56,646 nt of DNA from Nocardioidaceae bacterium UBA4001. Lineage in GTDB: Bacteria; Actinomycetota; Actinomycetes; Propionibacteriales; Nocardioidaceae. Below, piece by piece: positions 1 to 7,872 of this stretch (its first letter is position 1; every line of letters begins with the position of its first letter). The notes under the pieces are model-generated. The model did not search any database and was not told the origin of the DNA. It worked only from the letters and a program-made list of their open reading frames with translations. The position numbers were made by a program, and so were the translations under genes. The stretch spans positions 1 through 56,646 of the forward strand of contig DGBP01000041.1 of the NCBI GenBank assembly GCA_002384855.1, written 5' to 3'.

Positions 1-67
1 CAGGCGTGGACTCGTACAGATCAACGGCCTGCCGACGGAATTCGTCGGTATAGCTCTTCCTGGCCAT
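1..67 (-). mobile_element. IS3-family transposase OrfA, N-terminal fragment cut by the window edge
   Basis: The minus strand from the ATG at 67 reads M-A-R-K-S-Y-T-D-E-F-R-R-Q-A-V and on through D-L-Y-E-S-T-P. This is the typical opening of IS3/IS911-type OrfA, the helix-turn-helix DNA-binding subunit that is joined to OrfB by frameshifting. Only 22 residues lie inside the window, so completeness cannot be judged. A small inverted repeat (ccagca / tgctgg) lies just upstream near 93-107, but I cannot assign a terminal repeat. The fragment shows that an insertion sequence adjoins this locus. Confidence 0.72.
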
Positions 68-252
68 GGACAGGATCATCTCGCTTCCCCAGCACGATGC
101 TGGATTCAGCGTGTTCAAGATCAGGGGTCAAGCCCCGCTCATCAGCAGCCAGCGTGCGCTCCGGCCATCCGGAAGTGCCGCGGATGGTGGACTCGAACGT
201 GCTTGTCATGCCGGTGACAGGTCGTGTCGAGACTGCGCGAGAATATGCGGCC

Positions 253-786
253 ATGACTGAACGAGGCCTCCTCGACTCGGAGGCAACGCAACTCCGCGAC
301 GCTCCGTTCACCTACTCCGAAGTCGGAGCGACCCGCGCCGGCGACCTGCCAAGCGGTTACGGCATCCTCCGGCGCAGCACCGTAGTTGGCGTCGGGGCGC
401 AGCGTTTCGAGCGCGCCGCCCACACTGTTCTCCGGTGGGAGATGCATCGTCGCGCCGGGCTGACCGTGCGACCCTCCGATGACCACGTTGTCGAGGGCGC
501 AGTCGCTGTCGTCCGAGTGGGGACGAAGCGTTTCGGCTTGGACGCCCCGGTCAGGGTGGTCTACGTCGTCAACGAACCCACTCGGCAGGGATTCGCCTAC
601 GGCACTCTTCCCGGTCACCCCGAGAGAGGTGAAGAAGCGTTCATCGTAGAACTTCGCGAGGACGGCGCAGTGACCCTCACTATCTCGGCCTTCTCCCAGC
701 CAGCAACCTTGCTCGCGCGACTCGGCGGTCCGGTCAGTCGCGGCATCCAGTCACGCGTCACGAACCGGTACTTGCAGGCTGTCTGA
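253..786 (+). CDS. DUF1990 family protein
   Basis: A 177-residue protein matching the actinobacterial DUF1990 family, whose biochemical role is not established. The recognisable parts are an N-terminal F-T-Y-S-E-V-G-A-T stretch, then G-Y-G-I-L-R-R, a W-E-M-H-R-R-A-G segment, and a C-terminal run that ends near R-V-T-N-R-Y-L. The open frame extends upstream to 97, but the family begins close to the ATG at 253, so that start is used. It reads away from the IS fragment and has no operon partner. Codon use is somewhat less GC-biased than in the core genes further right, consistent with an accessory segment; that is an impression, not a calculation. Confidence 0.75.
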   Translation: MTERGLLDSEATQLRDAPFTYSEVGATRAGDLPSGYGILRRSTVVGVGAQRFERAAHTVLRWEMHRRAGLTVRPSDDHVVEGAVAVVRVGTKRFGLDAPVRVVYVVNEPTRQGFAYGTLPGHPERGEEAFIVELREDGAVTLTISAFSQPATLLARLGGPVSRGIQSRVTNRYLQAV

Positions 787-835
787 CCCGGCTTCGCAGT
801 CGAATTCGTCCGCATCTGGCGCGAGGTGACTGGTT

Positions 836-1072
836 TCACCGTCGGCTACGGCGGGCGCGTCCAGTCTCGGCCCTGTGGGGACTCTTCCTCCGCAAGAAGG
901 CGAGAGCGAGCATCAGCCCGACGAGCACCACGCCGCTCGTCCCAATCAGTGCACGCCATGGCCCGGGGAGGTCCGACCCGAAGGCCAGGCCGAGCGCCAA
1001 TATGCCGACGACGAAGGCGCTTGCACTGAGCCGCCACTCGCGCGTGTCCCTGAAGTCGCCGGAGATCCTCAT
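836..1072 (-). CDS. small membrane protein, two predicted transmembrane helices
   Basis: A 78-residue frame with two hydrophobic stretches: about residues 18-36 (A-F-V-V-G-I-L-A-L-G-L-A-F) and 42-64 (A-L-I-G-T-S-G-V-V-L-V-G-L-M-L-A-L-A-F-L). These are followed by a basic tail, R-R-K-S-P-H-R, which is probably cytoplasmic. The start follows an acceptable purine-rich stretch. I do not recognise a family. The frame opposite (826-1084, plus) is low-complexity and looks like a shadow. The coding call rests on the clean helix-loop-helix pattern and could be wrong. Confidence 0.5.
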   Translation of the reverse strand: MRISGDFRDTREWRLSASAFVVGILALGLAFGSDLPGPWRALIGTSGVVLVGLMLALAFLRRKSPHRAETGRARRSRR

Positions 1073-1201
1073 GGTGGTCCCTAGTCTCGCTCATAGCGGT
1101 TGGCTCCCGGCGGACTCCCCGCTGCTTGAACTGTGCGACGGTCAGGCTCCCTCACCTGCCGCGGACGGTGAAACTCCGGAGCTGGTGATGGCAGCGCCGG
1201 T

Positions 1202-1666
1202 TCAGTGTGCGAGCGATTCCCCCGTCCACCGTTCTTCGCCACGCACGTCCTCGACGACGTCGAGCCATTCGGGAACAGGCTGCGAGGGTTCGTCGCGGTC
1301 ATCGATCTCTGCGACGAGCGTGCCATCCTCGTGTTCATCGACCGCGACAACCAGCCCATCGCGATGCAGCATGTGTCGCTTCTTGCGCAGCACCCTGGCG
1401 GGCAGAGCGCGAAGCACCTCCCACTCCGGCTCGTCCAGGTGGAAGTTCGTGCATGCGACTTCCTCGAGCCCGTCGCTGAGGCGGACCTTGTGAGACAGCT
1501 TGGGCACCACGATTCCGTCGGGCTCACGCACCTCGCGGAGCCGTAGACGCGTCCCCTTCACGTACCGGTCGACGATCTCCTTGGTGCTTGTAACACCCTT
1601 TGGAAGACTCGCCAGCAGGAACCGGCGCTCGCGCTCGACGACGGCGTACTTCAGTGAGACGGACAC
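1202..1666 (-). CDS. CYTH-domain (triphosphate tunnel enzyme-like) protein
   Basis: About 154 residues. The N-terminus V-V-E-R-E-R-R-F-L-L carries the ExExR-type signature of CYTH proteins. The expected alternating charged strands follow: D-R-Y-V-K-G-T-R-L-R-L-R, then K-L-S-H-K-V, then E-V-L-R-A-L-P-A-R-V-L-R-K-K-R-H, then V-D-E-H and A-E-I-D near the end. The family binds triphosphate-containing substrates and divalent metal in a beta-barrel tunnel; the substrate here is unknown. The open frame runs to 1933, but residues before about 1666 are serine/arginine-rich and non-homologous, so I place the start at the GTG at 1666. No strong ribosome-binding site is visible, so the exact start is uncertain. 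Confidence 0.7.
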   Translation of the reverse strand: MSVSLKYAVVERERRFLLASLPKGVTSTKEIVDRYVKGTRLRLREVREPDGIVVPKLSHKVRLSDGLEEVACTNFHLDEPEWEVLRALPARVLRKKRHMLHRDGLVVAVDEHEDGTLVAEIDDRDEPSQPVPEWLDVVEDVRGEERWTGESLAH

Positions 1667-1787
1667 GAACCGAGGCTGGACCCAACGCACGGACCAGCCG
1701 CGGGGTGTGAGGCACGGTCGTGGCGATGAGCGGTACTCGGCCCACCGCCACGTGACCACTGTGCCGCGCTCCGATCGAAGTTCGGTT

Positions 1788-2312
1788 TCAGACGGCCTCG
1801 AGGACGAAGAAGAGGAAGCACAGGAACGACTGGCCTTCACCCAAGGTGGGGGGAAGCAGCTCCGGAGGGGTGTTCGCGGCCGGGGGCGGCTCACTGAGGA
1901 CGGCGATGCGGAACCCTGCGGCGGCAAAGGCATTCGTCATGGCGTGCAACGGTCGGTGCCAGAAGGTCAGCCACACAGTCTGGCCGTCCATGAGGTAGTC
2001 CACGTCATCGAACTCGGCGTCGGCGAACGGCAGCGGCGCGCCGAGATCCGCCTCGTGCAGGTCGGCGTCTCCACCCAGCCTCTGACGCGCCAGGTCGACC
2101 ATGGCTGCACTCGCGTCGAAGCCGGTGACCAGCGCACCCGAGTCACGAAGAGCAGCTGTCAGCGGCCCTGAACCACAGCCCGCGTCAAGGATCCGGCGAC
2201 CCGAGACATCGCCGACGAGGCGCAGCATCTCGGGTCGCTCGTAGTAGGCGTTGAAGAGATTGGACTCGTTCTCGGCCGAGTAGGCCTTCGCAAAGCTGTC
2301 GTAGTCAGTCAC
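1788..2312 (-). CDS. class I SAM-dependent methyltransferase with an internal deletion
   Basis: 174 residues. The N-terminal half is a normal small-molecule methyltransferase: D-S-F-A-K-A-Y-S-A-E-N-E-S-N, then motif I (I-L-D-A-G-C-G-S-G-P-L), motif II (V-T-G-F-D-A-S) and the F-D-D-V strand. The C-terminal half is also normal (G-Q-T-V-W-L-T-F-W-H-R-P-L-H-A-M, then A-A-G-F-R-I-A-V, ending F-L-F-F-V-L-E-A). From memory of the family, about 65-70 residues normally lie between F-D-D-V and the G-Q-T segment; they form the rest of the Rossmann fold and part of the substrate site. Here only D-Y-L-M-D separates them. The frame is open, so this is either an in-frame deletion leaving a probably inactive protein, or an assembly collapse. 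Confidence 0.7.
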   Translation of the reverse strand: MTDYDSFAKAYSAENESNLFNAYYERPEMLRLVGDVSGRRILDAGCGSGPLTAALRDSGALVTGFDASAAMVDLARQRLGGDADLHEADLGAPLPFADAEFDDVDYLMDGQTVWLTFWHRPLHAMTNAFAAAGFRIAVLSEPPPAANTPPELLPPTLGEGQSFLCFLFFVLEAV

Positions 2313-2417
2313 GTCGGTGAACGTGTCCCTTCATCGGCTGCGCTCGTACACGGCCACGCACTGACTGACGGCAACCAGCATGCGGCTCGTGCGCACGATC
2401 GCACTGTCCGGACGCCC

Positions 2418-2531
2418 GCAGCGCACGCTGTCTGCGGCAGAGCCGCCGTGTGAGTCACGCGCGAGATCCCGAAGGGCACTGCCCACTCAGCAGCTCGGAC
2501 ACCCTGACACGCTGCAGACAGCGTGCGCTGC
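2418..2531. repeat. 18-bp perfect inverted repeat with a 78-nt spacer
   Basis: Arm 1 at 2418-2435 (gcagcgcacgctgtctgc) is the exact reverse complement of arm 2 at 2514-2531. Three further pairs, one of them a wobble, extend it inward. It sits in the 263-bp gene-free stretch 2313-2575, between the 3' end of the ATPase gene and the 5' end of the methyltransferase gene, both on the minus strand. A smaller gggca-c-tgccc palindrome lies inside the spacer. It could be a structured leader or terminator, or the ends of a small mobile or miniature element; nothing else was seen in this gap. Confidence 0.6.
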
Positions 2532-2575
2532 CGCGCTGCCCGCTCCCGACTGGGTCGGGGTGGTGAGGTTGGCCG

Positions 2576-3562
2576 TCACCCCCTCCGCTCCAGCCACTCC
2601 GGGTAGGGCACCGGCGCGGCGCCATCCTCCGCCTGGGTGACGATGCACTCGGTCATCCAGGTGCGGAGGGACACCATCTCCGGTGTGGACCGCAGGGTGA
2701 GCAGATGGTGGGTCTCGCAGATCTCGTCGGCCAGGTTGTCCGCGGCCAGGAGATCGCGGACGCCGGAGGCCATCTCGCGGGGGAGGGTCATCTCGATGTC
2801 GACGTACTCCAGCCCCGCCGCGGCGGCCTCCTGCGCGGTGCGGCGCCCCATGTGCCGGGCGAATGCCGGGCGCGTCACCAGCTGCTCGATGAGCTGGGCC
2901 AAAGCCCGAGGCGGGGTTGGGCCCTCCTCGGAGTCAATGAGCTGCAGCTCCCTGACCAGGTCGTCGAGCCGTTGGTCGATGCGAAGCCCGAGCTGCACCG
3001 GGGAGCGGAGCATACGCACCGTCGCCCAGTCCGCGGGCAGGACGCCCGTCCGCGGTGTCGTCAGGTCGTGGGAGGCCATCGGAGGCCGGACCTCGTGCTC
3101 GACACCATCCCCGGCGAGGTCGGCCCAGATCCGCCGTCCTCCGTCATGCTCCTCGATCCCCCAGGACTCAGCCAGCACGGACACGATTGCGAGCCCTCGC
3201 CCGGTCGTACCCAGCGTCTCGACGGGCGGTGAGTCACCTGGCCCCGTAGTCAGCACCGCTGACGGCATCACCGCCGGGAGCGGGACCAGGCCGCCGGCGT
3301 CCTCGACGCTGAGCCGCACCGCCGGGTTGAGGTCGCTCAACCCGATCTGCATGTAGGTACTGCCGCTGTGCAAGGCGGCGTTGGCTGCCATCTCGGTGAC
3401 GCAGAGAGCCGCGTCGTCGACGAGCTGCTCGCGGCCCCAGTCCTTGAGCCCGTCGGTGACGAACCTCCGCGCTCCGGGGACGCTGGAGACTTCCGCGGCG
3501 AGACGGATCCTCAGCTCCGGACTACCACCGCGGGCCTCGGACGTCATGGAGGCATTGTGCAC
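2576..3562 (-). CDS. HATPase_c (RsbW/anti-sigma-like) ATP-binding protein with a C-terminal extension
   Basis: 328 residues from the GTG at 3562; the in-frame ATG at 3547 is an equal alternative. Residues about 15-150 are a GHKL ATPase of the anti-sigma / serine kinase type. They carry the N-box V-T-E-M-A-A-N-A-A-L-H-S-G-S, a D-A-G strand and a G2 box, G-T-T-G-R-G-L-A-I-V. The remaining ~175 residues are helical and charged, contain H-M-G-R-R-T-A-Q-E-A and a T-L-P-R-E-M-A-S segment, and match no domain I can name. Related actinobacterial proteins bind ATP and bind or phosphorylate STAS-type antagonists. No sigma factor or STAS partner lies beside it. The 246-bp gap upstream (3563-3808) shows no gene. 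Confidence 0.72.
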   Translation of the reverse strand: MHNASMTSEARGGSPELRIRLAAEVSSVPGARRFVTDGLKDWGREQLVDDAALCVTEMAANAALHSGSTYMQIGLSDLNPAVRLSVEDAGGLVPLPAVMPSAVLTTGPGDSPPVETLGTTGRGLAIVSVLAESWGIEEHDGGRRIWADLAGDGVEHEVRPPMASHDLTTPRTGVLPADWATVRMLRSPVQLGLRIDQRLDDLVRELQLIDSEEGPTPPRALAQLIEQLVTRPAFARHMGRRTAQEAAAAGLEYVDIEMTLPREMASGVRDLLAADNLADEICETHHLLTLRSTPEMVSLRTWMTECIVTQAEDGAAPVPYPEWLERRG

Positions 3563-3808
3563 CCCGGGCCCGGTCCGGAGAAGGTGTACCGGCGGCCCTC
3601 AGAGATCGCCGGCACAGACGGACACCTCTTCAGGTGCTGGCCGACCTCGAGGGAATCGCCAACGCCTGAAGGACGAGCCGGCCCGCGACTGGTGGCCATC
3701 GTGAACGATCCGGTGCCGTCGACGGAAGCCAAGCGGATCCTCGCCGGACGTTCTCGAGACGACTGACCAGTGCGCCGCTGTGCCGACTTGCCCGGGCTCT
3801 GAGCACGG

Positions 3809-5104
3809 TCATGTCTTGTCGGGCGGACGGGGTCGTTCCCGGTGAATCCTCGGCATCAGCTGGGTCTCGTCCTCGGGGCTGGGCTCTTCACGACCGGGCC
3901 GACCGCCGGACGGCCGTGGACGCGACGGTCGACGACGCGGCCGCAGCTGGACCTGGCGCCGGATCCGCTCGTCGAGGTCCATCTCCCGCAGCAGCCGCTT
4001 GATCGTCGAGAGCACCGCGGCGTGCAGCTCGAGCAGCCGGGGGCCGGTGCCCTCGACGAGCACGTCCTCGAGCCGGGCCCGCGCCTCGTGCAGGCCGACG
4101 AGCGCCTCCCGCAGGGTCTGCGCGTCGGCGGCGGTCAGCTGCATCAGCGGGTCCGCCTCGTCGTGGACGAGCTGACCGAACGCGTCGACGCCGGCGGCCA
4201 TCGCCCGGAACGTCCGGGCGAGCCGACGCAGCACGTCGTCGTACCCCTCAGCCTCACCCCAGGACGGGTCGCTCGCCGCGTCCACCAGGGCGCGCAGCAT
4301 GCTGCGGATCGCGACCGCGGAGTGCTCGAGGGACTCGAGCCCCTGACGGAGGCCGGGCGCGACATCGGGGGTGCCGACCGCCCGCACGTTGAGCCGGCGG
4401 CCCTGCTCGGCGTGCAGGAGCGCGGCTCCCACCCGGGGGATGTCGTGGGTGATGTGCCGCGCGGCGCCCAGCCACGCCCGCGCCGCCGGGGCCACCTCGC
4501 CACCCCCCTCGACCACGTCGTCGACCTCGTCGGCAGCATGGGTCAGCAGGTCGCTGAGCGAGTCCGCCAGCCCGTCGATCGCCTTGCCGGCGTCGGAGCT
4601 GGCGACCTTCGGCGGGAACAGCAGGTTCGCGGCGATCCCGACGGCCGCGCCGACCAGGGTCTCGGCGATGCGCTGCCACGCGAACGACTCCGCGCTCAGC
4701 GACCCGACCCCGAGCACCAGCATCGCGCTGATGGCGACCTCGATGAGGTTCGACCGCAGGCGCAACGCCTGCCCGATCGTGATCGAGACGAAGATCAGCA
4801 GGCCGAGGCTCCACCACTCCAGGGGTACGACGGCCGCGAACGCGACCGCGACGAACACCCCTGACACGACGGCCACCACCCGGTCCAGGCCGCTCGCGAG
4901 CAACGACACCGGCGTGACCTGCACGACCAGCATCGCGGTGAGCGGCGCCAGCAGCGGCAGGGTCCCGGGGAAGAAGAGCAGGGCCACCACGTAGCTCGCG
5001 ACCGCGGCGACGGTGATCCGCAGCGACCACAGCACCGCCGCCCGACCGTCGTTGCGAAGCCGGGTCGTCGCACGGGACAGGCGTCCCCGCCACGAGTCGC
5101 GCAT
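3809..5104 (-). CDS. FUSC / aromatic acid exporter family membrane protein
   Basis: 431 residues. The first ~165 hold about six closely packed transmembrane segments, for example V-A-A-V-A-S-Y-V-V-A-L-L-F, then V-V-A-V-V-S-G-V-F-V-A-V-A-F, then L-G-L-L-I-F-V-S-I-T-I-G-Q. A long helical soluble region and a basic proline/arginine-rich tail with R-P-R-R-R-P-S and D-E-T-Q-L-M-P follow. This is the architecture of the FUSC/ArAE (DUF939-like) family of predicted effluxers; the substrate is unknown. It starts only 10 bp after the PspAB stop on the same strand, so it is probably the last gene of the envelope-stress operon. Family call good, function weak. Confidence 0.75.
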   Translation of the reverse strand: MRDSWRGRLSRATTRLRNDGRAAVLWSLRITVAAVASYVVALLFFPGTLPLLAPLTAMLVVQVTPVSLLASGLDRVVAVVSGVFVAVAFAAVVPLEWWSLGLLIFVSITIGQALRLRSNLIEVAISAMLVLGVGSLSAESFAWQRIAETLVGAAVGIAANLLFPPKVASSDAGKAIDGLADSLSDLLTHAADEVDDVVEGGGEVAPAARAWLGAARHITHDIPRVGAALLHAEQGRRLNVRAVGTPDVAPGLRQGLESLEHSAVAIRSMLRALVDAASDPSWGEAEGYDDVLRRLARTFRAMAAGVDAFGQLVHDEADPLMQLTAADAQTLREALVGLHEARARLEDVLVEGTGPRLLELHAAVLSTIKRLLREMDLDERIRRQVQLRPRRRPSRPRPSGGRPGREEPSPEDETQLMPRIHRERPRPPDKT

Positions 5105-5114
5105 GACCCCGAGA

Positions 5115-5708
5115 CTACAAACCCGGGGCTCCCCAGACGGCCATCCAGCGGTTCAGCTGGGGCTCCATCGGGAGCTCGCCGGCGAGCAGGTCGCGGATCT
5201 GCAGCTCGAGCACGTTGTCGCGCTGCCGACTCGGCCCGGCGTCGCCACCCGACCGGCCACTCGGGGCAAAGGGGTAGAACGTGCCCTGCTTGTACAGATA
5301 CACCAGCCCGAGGCTCCGGCCCGACGCATCGACGAAGGTCACGAGCGAGCAGAGCAGCCCCGGCCCGAACCCCTCGGCCTCCAGGGTGGTGTTCACCGCG
5401 TGCAGGTCGGTCACGAGCTCGCTGATGTCGGCCTGCTCCCGGCCGGTGATCAGCCAGGTGAAGCCGTAGTCGTCGACGGTCCGCTCCACCTGCGGCCCGT
5501 CGCCGGCGTGGAGGAGCTCGACGATGTCGGCCTGGGTGCGAGCGAAGGCGGCCCCCTCCGCCTCCCGGTAGCAGACCGACCCGACGCCGGTGGCCACGAA
5601 GCCCGCCGCAGTCTCGAGCGTGATCGCCGCCCCGGGCAGCGCGAACAGCGCGTCGAGGTTGGCCCGGGCCGGCTTGCGGCGACCCAGGATGGAGTCCCAG
5701 AAGCTCAC
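5115..5708 (-). CDS. pspAB: PspA-associated protein PspAB
   Basis: 197 residues beginning M-S-F-W-D-S-I-L-G-R-R-K, the characteristic N-terminus of actinobacterial PspAB. Further markers are the L-D-A-L-F-A-L-P-G-A-A-I-T-L segment and the C-terminal E-L-P-M-E-P-Q-L-N-R-W-M. It has no signal peptide and is presumably cytoplasmic, acting with PspA and HtpX at the membrane. Its start overlaps the htpX stop by 4 bp, so the two are translationally coupled. The family is recognised by sequence and context; its biochemical role is unknown. Confidence 0.82.
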   Translation of the reverse strand: MSFWDSILGRRKPARANLDALFALPGAAITLETAAGFVATGVGSVCYREAEGAAFARTQADIVELLHAGDGPQVERTVDDYGFTWLITGREQADISELVTDLHAVNTTLEAEGFGPGLLCSLVTFVDASGRSLGLVYLYKQGTFYPFAPSGRSGGDAGPSRQRDNVLELQIRDLLAGELPMEPQLNRWMAVWGAPGL

Positions 5709-6661
5709 CGGTCGAGTCCCGAGGCGGGGAACCCGCCGTCGAAGGGCCGGCCGAGCTCGGCCGAGACCTTCGCCAGCTGCTCGATGCGCTGCTCCAGCGA
5801 GGGGTGGGTGGAGGTCATCGTCTTCAGGGTCGCCCCGCTGACGGCGGGGGCGATGAAGAAGGCGTTCATGCTCTGGGAGGCACGGAGGTCGCGGTTCGGG
5901 ATGGCCGCCATCTGGCCGGTGATCTTCGTCAGCGCCGACGCCAGCGCCGACGGCTTCTGGGTCAGGTAGGCACCGGCCCGGTCCGCCGACAGCTCGCGGT
6001 AGCGCGAGAGCAGCCGGGTCAGGAAGAAGCTGACGGCGTAGACGACCAGGCTGACGACCAAGGCGATGAGCCAGAAGGGCAGGCCGTTGTTGTTGTCGCG
6101 CCGCCCGCCGCCGAAGACCGCGCCGTAGCGGGCGCCGTTGGTCAGCATCCCGGCGACGATGCCCGCCGACGCGGCCAGGGTCATCACCAGCACGTCACGG
6201 TGGGCGACGTGGGACAGCTCGTGCGCGAGCACGCCCTCGAGCTCCTCGGCTGTGAGCCGGTCGAGGATGCCCGTGGTGACGCAGACCGCCGCCCGCTCCG
6301 GGGACCGGCCGGTGGCGAAGGCGTTGGGGAGGTCGGAGTAGGAGATCGCCACCCGCGGCTTCGGCATGTCGGCCATGGCGCAGAGCCGGTCGATCATGCC
6401 GTGAAGCTCGGGGGCCTCCTCGGGCGTGACGACGCGGGCCCGCATGGCCTTCAGCGCCATCGTGTCGGAGTTGTACCACTGGAACCAGGCGATCCCGAGG
6501 CCCGCGATGCCGATGATCGGGACGAGGCCGCCGTACCCCGACTCCCCCGCCACCACCATCAGGATGACGATGAACCCGACGAACAGCCCGCCGAGCATGA
6601 ACATCACGAGGGTCATCCGGGCGGTCAGCCCGGTGTCCTTGATGAAGCGCGTCCGTGACAT
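5705..6661 (-). CDS. htpX: membrane-bound zinc metalloprotease HtpX
   Basis: 318-residue M48B metalloprotease. The zinc site H-E-L-S-H is at residues 147-151, and the third ligand is the Glu of Y-R-E-L-S-A-D-R-A-G near 223. Two N-terminal helices (about 16-38 and 45-62) and two after the zinc motif (about 156-176 and 196-216) give the usual membrane topology. HtpX degrades misfolded membrane proteins under envelope stress. It is the third gene of pspA-pspAA-htpX-pspAB; its ATG overlaps the PspAA stop by one base. All catalytic residues are present and the length is normal. Confidence 0.93.
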   Translation of the reverse strand: MSRTRFIKDTGLTARMTLVMFMLGGLFVGFIVILMVVAGESGYGGLVPIIGIAGLGIAWFQWYNSDTMALKAMRARVVTPEEAPELHGMIDRLCAMADMPKPRVAISYSDLPNAFATGRSPERAAVCVTTGILDRLTAEELEGVLAHELSHVAHRDVLVMTLAASAGIVAGMLTNGARYGAVFGGGRRDNNNGLPFWLIALVVSLVVYAVSFFLTRLLSRYRELSADRAGAYLTQKPSALASALTKITGQMAAIPNRDLRASQSMNAFFIAPAVSGATLKTMTSTHPSLEQRIEQLAKVSAELGRPFDGGFPASGLDR

Positions 6662-6939
6662 CAGCCCGGGATCAGCCCGTCGTCCTCGAGCAGGTGGCGG
6701 ACCTCGTCGATCGTCGCGTCTGACGGCGGCATGATCAGGTCGGAGTCCTCCAGGGAGTCGTCAGGCAGCGGCGTGCCCCAGGAGCGGATGTTGTCGAGCA
6801 GTGCGGCCAGGCTGGTGCTGAAGGCCGCCTCGTCGTTCTTCTCGACCGCGGCCTCGACCTGGTCGTCGAGCTTGTTCAGCTCCACGAGGTGCTCGTCGGT
6901 GACCTGCCACTGCCCCTCGCCGAGGATGCGCACGATCAT
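6661..6939 (-). CDS. pspAA: PspA-associated protein PspAA
   Basis: 92 residues starting M-I-V-R-I-L-G-E-G-Q-W-Q-V and ending D-E-V-R-H-L-L-E-D-D-G-L-I-P-G. Both ends match the PspAA family found next to PspA in actinobacteria. It contains the typical L-N-K-L-D-D-Q-V-E-A-A-V helix. It is a small soluble protein, probably a PspA partner that tunes its membrane binding; the mechanism is not established. It overlaps the pspA stop by 4 bp and the htpX start by 1 bp, so it is tightly coupled in the operon. Confidence 0.85.
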   Translation of the reverse strand: MIVRILGEGQWQVTDEHLVELNKLDDQVEAAVEKNDEAAFSTSLAALLDNIRSWGTPLPDDSLEDSDLIMPPSDATIDEVRHLLEDDGLIPG

Positions 6940-7721
6940 GCCTGACCCTCCTCCTTCTTCTGCTGCTCCTCCTGGAGCGCTGCCGGGCCGCCCTCGCCGG
7001 GCTCGAGCGCGCCGGGCGGCTGCGCGGAGCCTGCCTTGAGCGCGGCCAGCTCGGTCTCGACGTCGGAGTCCTTGGACATCGCCTCGAGTTCGCGGGCGAT
7101 GTCGTCGCCGCCGCCGAGGGAGCTGGCGTCGTCGAGCGCCCCGGAGGAGATCAGCTCGTCGATGGCGCCGGCCCGGGCCTGCATCTGCGCGGTCTTGTCC
7201 TCGGCGCGCTGCACGGCGAGGCCGACGTCGCCCATCTCCTCGGAGATCCCGGAGAACGCCTCGTTGATCCGCGTCTGTGCCTCGGCGGCGGTGTACGTCG
7301 CCTTGATGGTCTCCTTCTTGGTGCGGAAGGCCTCGACCTTCGCCTGGAGCCGCTGCGCCGCGAGGGTGAGCTTCTCCTCCTCGCCCTGGAGCTGGGCCTG
7401 CTGCACCTTCAGGTCGTTGATCTGGCCGGTGAGGCCGGACTTGCGGGTCAGCGCCTCACGGGCGAGGTCCTCGCGTCCCATCGACAGCGCCTTCTGCGCC
7501 TGGTCGTGGAGCTTCTGGGACTGCTGCTCGAGCTGGGCCACCTGCAGCTCGACTCGCTTGCGGCTGGTGGCGACGTCGGCGACGCCACGGCGCACCTTGG
7601 ACAGCATCTCGATCTGCCGCTGGTAGCTGTAGTCGAGGGTCTCGCGAGGGTCCTCGGCAGCGTCGAGAGCCCGGTTCGCCTTGGATCGGAAGATCAGGCT
7701 GATGCGCTTCATGAGGCTCAT
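6936..7721 (-). CDS. pspA: PspA/IM30 (ESCRT-III-like) membrane stress protein
   Basis: 261 residues, almost wholly alpha-helical coiled coil (about 20-200), beginning M-S-L-M-K-R-I-S-L-I-F-R-S-K-A-N. It includes the conserved D-P-R-E-T-L-D-Y-S-Y segment. The C-terminal ~50 residues are low-complexity and acidic/glutamine-rich (P-A-A-L-Q-E-E-Q-Q-K-K). PspA binds and stabilises the inner face of the cytoplasmic membrane during proton leak or envelope stress. It heads an operon of four or five genes. A purine-rich ribosome-binding site (agaaggggg) precedes the ATG. The divergent region 7722-7872 contains an imperfect 16-bp palindrome at 7802-7817 that could be an operator. Confidence 0.9.
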   Translation of the reverse strand: MSLMKRISLIFRSKANRALDAAEDPRETLDYSYQRQIEMLSKVRRGVADVATSRKRVELQVAQLEQQSQKLHDQAQKALSMGREDLAREALTRKSGLTGQINDLKVQQAQLQGEEEKLTLAAQRLQAKVEAFRTKKETIKATYTAAEAQTRINEAFSGISEEMGDVGLAVQRAEDKTAQMQARAGAIDELISSGALDDASSLGGGDDIARELEAMSKDSDVETELAALKAGSAQPPGALEPGEGGPAALQEEQQKKEEGQA

Positions 7722-7872
7722 GTTGTGCAGGGCCCCCTTCTGTTTTCGTGACTGGTCGGAGTGTTTTCCACCCTACGGTGCAACGGCCCGCGGAGGTAGC
7801 AGGTTCCCGCGGGTACCCTGGACACCCCCCGGGGACGCAGGAGTCCCCGTCGAGCTTGCAGAAAAGGCCGCC

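Noticed and set aside
826..1084. Plus-strand small genes opposite the two-helix membrane protein
   Set aside because: They are arginine/proline-rich with no strand or helix pattern, while the minus strand shows clear hydrophobic helices.
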